This document shows positions 30,079 through 34,645 of a DNA stretch of 34,645 nucleotides, piece by piece. The DNA is from Bacillota bacterium (GTDB lineage Bacteria; Bacillota; Clostridia; Christensenellales; Aristaeellaceae): contig JAEZLW010000108.1 of the NCBI GenBank assembly GCA_023415145.1, positions 1 through 34,645 on the forward strand, in the 5' to 3' direction. The notes beneath the pieces were generated by a model. The model saw nothing but the letters and a program-made list of their open reading frames with translations, made no database searches and had not been told where the DNA came from. Position numbers and translations under genes: made by a program. Every line of letters begins with the position of its first letter. Position 1 is the stretch's first letter.

Positions 30079-31410
30079 TTGACCACGCTTGCGCTTGACA
30101 GCCGCCGGGCTGATATGGGCAAGGTCACGCTTGTGTCTTGCCTGTTCATGGGCATGGGGCATATTGTATTCTTGAAGCAGTACATCAAGGGAATCCTGTT
30201 TGCACTAATTGAATTTTTGTTTATTACCCAAATACCCGCAATTGCCCAAAGAGTTCAAAACCTGATCACACTGGGTAACGTGCCGGGTAATGAGGGCAAC
30301 GTACAAAAACTCCATTCGATTTTTATGCTCATAGACGGCGTCATTGTACTGGCTGCTGTGGCATTGTTTCTTCTGGCCTATTATATTTCTGTAAAAAGCG
30401 CAAGGGCTGCTTACAAAACGGCTTGTGTTACGGGCAACCTGACGGAAAACCGCAAAATCCTTGCCGGTATGGCGGAAAAGGCGTTTCCGCTGACGGCGCT
30501 CACCCCGGCGGTGGTATTGCTGGTTTTCTTTGTCATGGTTCCGCTTTTGTTCTCTGCACTGGTTGCTTTCACCAATTACTCCATGCCGCAGCATATTCCG
30601 CCCAAAAACTTGTCCCAATGGATTGGGTTTGAGAATTTTGCTGCCATGTTTGGGGGAGACGCCACCTGGACGGGTGCGCTGGGCCGTGTAGCGCTTTGGA
30701 CGCTTACCTGGGCGGTGGCGGCCACTTTTACCTGCTATTCCGGCGGCATGATCATGGCGGTGCTTTTGCATGACCGCCGCATACGCCTGGCACCGGTGTT
30801 CCGGGCCATCTTCATACTGCCTTATGCCGTGCCAGGTGTGGTCAGCATGCTGGTATGGAAGAACCTGCTCAACGGCTCTTTCGGCACCATCAACAAAACG
30901 CTGCTGCAGCTTGGCATTATTGGAAAAATGAGCGACATTCCCTGGCTGTCGGACCCGATGATGGCACGCATCATCCTGATTATCATCAATCTGTGGGCGG
31001 GTTTCCCGTATTTCATGATGTTGACCACCGGAGCCATGACAGCCATTTCCGAGCACATCTTTGAGGCTGCCGCCATCGACGGGGCCAGCCGCTTTCAGGT
31101 GTTCCGCCATGTAACGCTGCCCACGGTGGTGTATCAAACGCTGCCGCTGATCATCATGAGCTTTACCCACAACATCAACAATTTTGGCGCGATCTTCTTC
31201 CTGACGGGCGGAAACCCCGTGGCGCCCGATTCCACCACCACCAGCGCTTATGCTACTGACATTATTGTTACCTGGATCTACAAGCTGACCATAACGCTGC
31301 AAAAGTACAACTTCGCTTCGGTACTGGCGATTATGGTATTTTTGATACTGGCGCCTTTCGCCATTTTTAACTTTGTGCGCACCAAGGCCTTTAAGGAGGG
31401 TGATTTGTGA
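30079..31410 (+). CDS. Sugar ABC transporter permease, MalF-like
   Basis: This membrane subunit of the importer has 443 residues. The N-terminal extension has two or three hydrophobic segments (about 15-55 and 78-100) typical of MalF, followed by the six-helix permease core. The EAA loop that contacts the ATPase reads EAAAIDGASRFQVFRHVTLP (about 330-350). The start is TTG at 30079, about 6 bases after GGGAGGTGG. The last bases overlap the next permease gene. No ATPase gene is in the window, so a shared MsmK-type ATPase is likely. Confidence 0.93.
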   Translation: MTTLALDSRRADMGKVTLVSCLFMGMGHIVFLKQYIKGILFALIEFLFITQIPAIAQRVQNLITLGNVPGNEGNVQKLHSIFMLIDGVIVLAAVALFLLAYYISVKSARAAYKTACVTGNLTENRKILAGMAEKAFPLTALTPAVVLLVFFVMVPLLFSALVAFTNYSMPQHIPPKNLSQWIGFENFAAMFGGDATWTGALGRVALWTLTWAVAATFTCYSGGMIMAVLLHDRRIRLAPVFRAIFILPYAVPGVVSMLVWKNLLNGSFGTINKTLLQLGIIGKMSDIPWLSDPMMARIILIIINLWAGFPYFMMLTTGAMTAISEHIFEAAAIDGASRFQVFRHVTLPTVVYQTLPLIIMSFTHNINNFGAIFFLTGGNPVAPDSTTTSAYATDIIVTWIYKLTITLQKYNFASVLAIMVFLILAPFAIFNFVRTKAFKEGDL

Positions 31411-32273
31411 TGATACGCACCCAGCGTTCCACCGCCTCCTACCGCTTTTTCAATGGCTTGAACGTAGGCATCATCTATTTTGTGTTGGCTGTTGTCTCCT
31501 TTTTCGTCATCTACCCCATGGTGTATATCCTGTCCGCTGCTGTAACGCCCGGCAACACCATTTCTGTCAATAACGTATTGCCCTTTGCCGAAGGGTTTAC
31601 ATGGGACCACTTCAACCACTTGTTTGCCAAAACAAACTACCCGCTTTGGTTTCGCAACACCTTCATCATTGCTTTGGGGACATCCGCCAGTACAGTGGTG
31701 GTATCCTCACTGGCGGCCTATGCCTTTTCCCGCTTCCGCTTCACCTTCAAGCGCAGCCTGATGGTGTCCCTGCTGATCCTTCAAATATTCCCATCCTTTG
31801 TAGGGATGATCGCCATGTATGTCATCCTGCTTCGAATCGATGGTCTGGATAAGCTGTGGGGGCTGATACTTGTCTATGTGGCCGGGAACACGCCCTACAA
31901 TACCTGGCTGGTGAAAAGCTACATGGACACCTTGCCCAGGAGCATGGACGAGGCGGCCCGCATTGACGGGGCCAGCAACCTGTATACCTTTGTGAAGATC
32001 ATTCTGCCCATGGCAAGGCCCATTATTGTCTTCCTTGCCATTGTCAGCTTCACGGGACCATGGATGGACTTTATCTTTCCCAAGATGGTGCTTCGTTCGC
32101 CCAAGGTGCAGACGCTGGCGCTGGGCCTTTTCTCCATGGTGACTGACAAGAAAAATGAGTTTACCAACTTTGCCGCCGGAGCTTTGCTGGTGGCGGTGCC
32201 CTTTATTGCCTTCTTCCTGGCCGGGCAAAAGATCATGGTCATGTCCCTGGGCAGCGCGGCAGTCAAAGAATGA
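31407..32273 (+). CDS. Sugar ABC transporter permease, MalG-like
   Basis: The second permease has 288 residues and six membrane helices, with the EAA loop DEAARIDGASNLYTFVKIILP near residue 190. The start may be GTG at 31407 or the adjacent ATG at 31410. GGAGG lies 7 or 10 bases upstream, and the frame overlaps the MalF-like stop. It ends just before the palindrome-rich interval. Confidence 0.93.
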   Translation: MMIRTQRSTASYRFFNGLNVGIIYFVLAVVSFFVIYPMVYILSAAVTPGNTISVNNVLPFAEGFTWDHFNHLFAKTNYPLWFRNTFIIALGTSASTVVVSSLAAYAFSRFRFTFKRSLMVSLLILQIFPSFVGMIAMYVILLRIDGLDKLWGLILVYVAGNTPYNTWLVKSYMDTLPRSMDEAARIDGASNLYTFVKIILPMARPIIVFLAIVSFTGPWMDFIFPKMVLRSPKVQTLALGLFSMVTDKKNEFTNFAAGALLVAVPFIAFFLAGQKIMVMSLGSAAVKE

Positions 32274-32277
32274 CTTT

Positions 32278-32304
32278 CGCAAAAATGATTATGTCATTTT
32301 TGCG
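32278..32304. repeat. 11-bp perfect hairpin after the MalG-like gene
   Basis: CGCAAAAATGA/TCATTTTTGCG with loop TTATG begins 5 bases after the stop codon. It lacks a T-run beyond the stem. It is the first unit of a palindrome-rich interval covering 32274-32699 (no gene). Confidence 0.75.
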
Positions 32305-32309
32305 AGCTG

Positions 32310-32447
32310 CACTTTTTGCCTGTAGCCCTTCGCATCGGTAAACGCATCGCTTTACCGATGTTACGCCTTGAAATGGCAGTGCCATTTCAAGACTTCAGGT
32401 TCGGGGATTACATCCCCTCACCCTGGGCTAACGGTCGGCAAAAAGTG
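32310..32447. repeat. Cloverleaf-like palindromic element (possible structured RNA)
   Basis: An outer 11-bp pairing CACTTTTTGCC/GGCAAAAAGTG (32310-32320 with 32437-32447) and a second pairing TAGCCC/GGGCTA (32323-32328 with 32425-32430) enclose three hairpins. These are a 10-bp stem CATCGGTAAA/TTTACCGATG (32333-32360, loop 8), an 11-bp stem CTTGAAATGGC/GCCATTTCAAG (32367-32391, loop AGT) and a 6-bp stem GGGGAT/ATCCCC (32403-32417, loop TAC). All stems are perfect. The architecture is a closed three-arm junction. It could act as RNA in the transport operon or as a DNA repeat. I do not recognise a known family. Confidence 0.65.
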
Positions 32448-32455
32448 AAAGGAAA

Positions 32456-32545
32456 GCTTGCTACGCAAGCGCACCGAGCGGTCTGGAAGCTCAATCGTCG
32501 CATCGCTTCGCTGCCGCTTGCACTGCTCGTTTCGCTTCCCGACTC
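32456..32545. repeat. Hairpin with an alternative pairing partner
   Basis: GCTTGC/GCAAGC (32456-32461 with 32465-32470, loop TAC) can be displaced by a 7-bp pairing of GCAAGCG (32465-32471) with CGCTTGC (32515-32521). GGAAGC/GCTTCC (32485-32490 with 32534-32539) closes another loop. CGCATCGCTT occurs at 32499-32508 and also at 32343-32352 inside the cloverleaf. Confidence 0.45.
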
Positions 32546-32546
32546 C

Positions 32547-32581
32547 ACCCTGCCCATTCCCGCCACTGGCGGGGGCAGGGT
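32547..32581. repeat. GC-rich two-part hairpin
   Basis: The outer stem ACCCTGCC/GGCAGGGT (32547-32554 with 32574-32581) stacks on the inner stem CCCGCC/GGCGGG (32559-32564 with 32568-32573) through a 4-base bulge. The loop is ACT. Confidence 0.65.
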
Positions 32582-32615
32582 TACGGCGCCAGCAAAGCCG
32601 GGCGACACGATTGCT

Positions 32616-32640
32616 ATTGAAGGGGTTCCACCCCTTCAAT
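32616..32640. repeat. 11-bp perfect hairpin, last unit of the palindrome cluster
   Basis: ATTGAAGGGGT/ACCCCTTCAAT with a 3-base loop TCC. No T-run follows. The GH35 ribosome binding site begins 46 bases downstream. Confidence 0.75.
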
Positions 32641-32699
32641 GCAACCCCTGAAAATTGCACCTACTACATTATTGTCGATTGATACAGGAGGATTTCTCC

Positions 32700-34645
32700 A
32701 TGGCATATACCCTTCGCCCGGTGCGTAACGGGCACTATTTTCCCTTGGGTGAGAATTTTGAAGGGAAAAGCCCTGAGGGGCATTCCCTAGCCTGGATGAA
32801 CGCCTATCTTGCCTTGGATGGCAAGCCGTTTTTCGGTGTATCGGGAGAAATCCATTACAGCCGTTTGGACGAAGGCCGCTGGGAGGATGCGCTGCGCAAA
32901 GCGAAAGCTTGCGGTGTGAATGTGGTATCCACCTATATTTTCTGGATCCATCACGAAGAAACACAGGGACTGTTTGATTTTTCGAGCCGGCGGGATGTAC
33001 GGCGCTTTGTCACGCTGTGCGGGGAACTGGGATTGTACGTCATCCTTCGCCTGGGGCCCTTCAATCATGGGGAGGTGCGCAACGGCGGCGTGCCCGACTG
33101 GGTATATGGTATGCCATTTGAACCCAGGTCCACAGATCCCGGTTTCCTTCGCCTGGTGAAAAAGTTGTACAGGCAGATTGCCATGCAGGTTCAGGGACTG
33201 CTGTTTAGGGATGGCGGGCCGGTGATTGCGGCGCAGCTTGACAACGAGTACATGCATTCCGCCGCACTGTGGGAGGATACCCGTTGTACCACCAATGAAT
33301 ATGTGAACAGCAGCGGGGAAGGGGATGCCTATTTGCTGGCTCTGAAAAGGCTGTGCAAGGAAACAGGCCTTGACGTTCCCTTCTACACCTGCACGGCTTG
33401 GGGCGGCGCAGCAGCCCCCCATGAGGAATGCGTGCCGCTGTGGGGCGGATATCCTTACGCTCCCTGGCTGATCACACCGGATACGCCGGATCATCCGGCC
33501 ACGGAGGAATACTTGTACCGGGACAGCCGCAGCGAAAGCTGCCGCAGGTATCACAGTTACAACCCGGTATACCCACCGGCGGGTATGCCTTTTGCCTGCT
33601 GCGAAATGGGTGGAGGCATGCAGACAAGTTATGCTTACCGCTTTTCGGTGGACCCGCGCAGCGTGGATGCGCTGGCGAATGTGAAGGTGGGTTCCGGCTG
33701 CAACTTTGTGGGCTACTATATGTTTTGCGGCGGGACGAATCCAACCGGGAAAAAGAACCGCTACCTTCATGAACTCTGGTGCCCGAAGCTCTCCTATGAC
33801 TATCAGGCGCCTGTAGGTGAATTTGGGCAGCTTCGTGATTCCTACCGCCGTTTGAGGCTGCTCCATGGCACGCTGAATACCTTCGGTTCCATTTTATGTG
33901 AAATGGAAACATCCCTGCCGGATAACGCGGATACGATATTGCCGACAGATACGAATACGCTGCGCTATGCCGCCCGCAGGAATGGGTCCTTGGGCTTTTT
34001 GTTCGTGAACAACTTTCAGGATCATGCAGCTATGCAGGACAAGACGGGGATCGTGTTTGAACTGGATACGGATCAGGGCAAGCTTCGCATTCCGCAAGAA
34101 GGCAGCCTGAACCTTGCAGCAGGGGAAAGCTGCGTACTGCCCTTTGGTTTGCCGGTACTGGGGGATACCCTTGCTTATGCAACGGTGCAGCCGGTATACC
34201 TATTGAAAACGGATAAAGGAGAGCAGTGGTTCTGTTTCCGTCCTGAAGGCATGCGGGGGGAAATGACCTTTGCCGGTGCCGGGAAAGCCGTATTCGGTGA
34301 TGAAGACATGGAAACCCAAACAGTTCATTTGCCAGGCGGCAGTTTGCAGGTCGTATGCTTCAGCAGAAAAGCAGCTTTGGGTCTTCAACTATTTGAGCTT
34401 GATGGTATGCTGCGTGTGCTGTGGACTGATGCTGCCGTTACCGTGGATAAAGGCGGCCTTCTGGTGGAGTCAGAAAAGGAAGAAGCAGAACTGATGCTGT
34501 GGCCTTCCATGAAGGATGCGAAGCATCTATCTCAAAGCGGTTCCTTTTCCATACACCATGTATCCTTTGCCCGTCCTGAGATTCCTGTGTCAGTACGCAG
34601 CCTGTCGGATACCCGGCACATATTGACGGTTCCCAAGGGCAGTCT
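32700..34645 (+). CDS. GH35 beta-galactosidase, 3' end outside the window
   Basis: The first 648 residues are present and the frame is still open at the window end. The protein hydrolyses terminal beta-galactosides, and no signal peptide is visible. GH35 features are GEIHYSR (about 49-55), a VVSTYIFWIHHE stretch, LRLGPFNHGEVRNGGVPDWV, the acid/base E183 in QLDNEY and the probable nucleophile E302 in CCEMGGG. The catalytic barrel covers about 35-370 and beta domains follow. The usual QxENEYG and TEFxxGW signatures are altered here, so specificity may differ from classical lactases. AGGAGG lies 8 bases before the ATG. It follows the ABC transporter genes and the palindrome cluster on the same strand. 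Confidence 0.9.
   Translation, partial: MAYTLRPVRNGHYFPLGENFEGKSPEGHSLAWMNAYLALDGKPFFGVSGEIHYSRLDEGRWEDALRKAKACGVNVVSTYIFWIHHEETQGLFDFSSRRDVRRFVTLCGELGLYVILRLGPFNHGEVRNGGVPDWVYGMPFEPRSTDPGFLRLVKKLYRQIAMQVQGLLFRDGGPVIAAQLDNEYMHSAALWEDTRCTTNEYVNSSGEGDAYLLALKRLCKETGLDVPFYTCTAWGGAAAPHEECVPLWGGYPYAPWLITPDTPDHPATEEYLYRDSRSESCRRYHSYNPVYPPAGMPFACCEMGGGMQTSYAYRFSVDPRSVDALANVKVGSGCNFVGYYMFCGGTNPTGKKNRYLHELWCPKLSYDYQAPVGEFGQLRDSYRRLRLLHGTLNTFGSILCEMETSLPDNADTILPTDTNTLRYAARRNGSLGFLFVNNFQDHAAMQDKTGIVFELDTDQGKLRIPQEGSLNLAAGESCVLPFGLPVLGDTLAYATVQPVYLLKTDKGEQWFCFRPEGMRGEMTFAGAGKAVFGDEDMETQTVHLPGGSLQVVCFSRKAALGLQLFELDGMLRVLWTDAAVTVDKGGLLVESEKEEAELMLWPSMKDAKHLSQSGSFSIHHVSFARPEIPVSVRSLSDTRHILTVPKGS

Noticed and set aside
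28825..30162. A 445-codon open frame on the minus strand opposite the binding-protein gene
   Set aside because: It is a by-product of the C-ending codon use of the plus-strand gene. Its composition is low-complexity, rich in G, H and R, and it has no ribosome binding site or family features.
30205..31302. Long minus-strand frame opposite the MalF-like gene
   Set aside because: Mirrors the permease reading frame; rich in H, Q and R and without membrane or domain character.
32278..32640. CRISPR array
   Set aside because: The palindromes differ in sequence and there is no regular repeat-spacer spacing.
32316..32682. Several short frames inside the palindrome cluster
   Set aside because: None has a ribosome binding site or protein-like composition; the sequence is explained by hairpins.

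Overview
This 34.6 kb window looks like chromosomal DNA of an anaerobic, endospore-forming member of the Clostridia (Bacillota) with moderate GC content. The evidence is a GerA-type spore germination operon, strong AGGAGG-type ribosome binding sites, PadR/DUF1700 and LacI regulators, clostridial-style ferredoxin and 4Fe-4S membrane proteins, and sigma-A-like promoters. No rRNA, tRNA, CRISPR array, transposase, integrase or phage gene was seen. The species cannot be named from the sequence.

Layout. (1) 1-4.5 kb: a PAS/degenerate-GGDEF/EAL c-di-GMP protein, a DUF3788-DUF3795 cysteine-rich protein, then a small 2[4Fe-4S] ferredoxin coupled to a membrane 4Fe-4S protein, facing a Crp/Fnr regulator. 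(2) 4.6-9.1 kb: a two-gene glycosidase operon, a GH31 alpha-xylosidase very like YicI and a GH42 beta-galactosidase. (3) 9.1-15.4 kb: an unrecognised 733-aa coiled-coil protein, a secreted SH3/peptidoglycan-binding protein with an L,D-transpeptidase-like end, a 53-aa small protein, UDP-GlcNAc 2-epimerase, and a secreted protein ending in DnaJ-like zinc-finger repeats. (4) 15.7-17.8 kb: gpmA-eno, two consecutive steps of lower glycolysis. (5) 18-22.1 kb: a gerA-gerC-gerB-small membrane protein operon. (6) 22.2-27.5 kb: a two-component system, then a PadR-DUF1700-short DUF4097-like-SDR-SDR operon. (7) 27.5-34.6 kb: a LacI regulator divergent from a carbohydrate ABC transporter (binding protein plus two permeases, no ATPase) followed by a GH35 beta-galactosidase that runs off the window.

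How they fit together. The alpha-xylosidase, two beta-galactosidases from different families, the ABC importer and the LacI repressor suggest import and exo-trimming of xylosyl/galactosyl oligosaccharides, for example from xyloglucan. The substrate is an inference. The importer must borrow an ATPase from elsewhere in the genome, as is common in Bacillota.

The most unusual stretch is the gene-free interval 32274-32699 between the second permease gene and the GH35 gene. It is built almost entirely of perfect palindromes. Three hairpins are enclosed by an 11-bp plus a 6-bp outer pairing, forming a cloverleaf-like junction, and further strong hairpins follow. I do not recognise it as a known RNA family or repeat. 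It is the best candidate here for something undescribed, either a structured RNA inside the transport operon or a non-autonomous palindromic repeat element.
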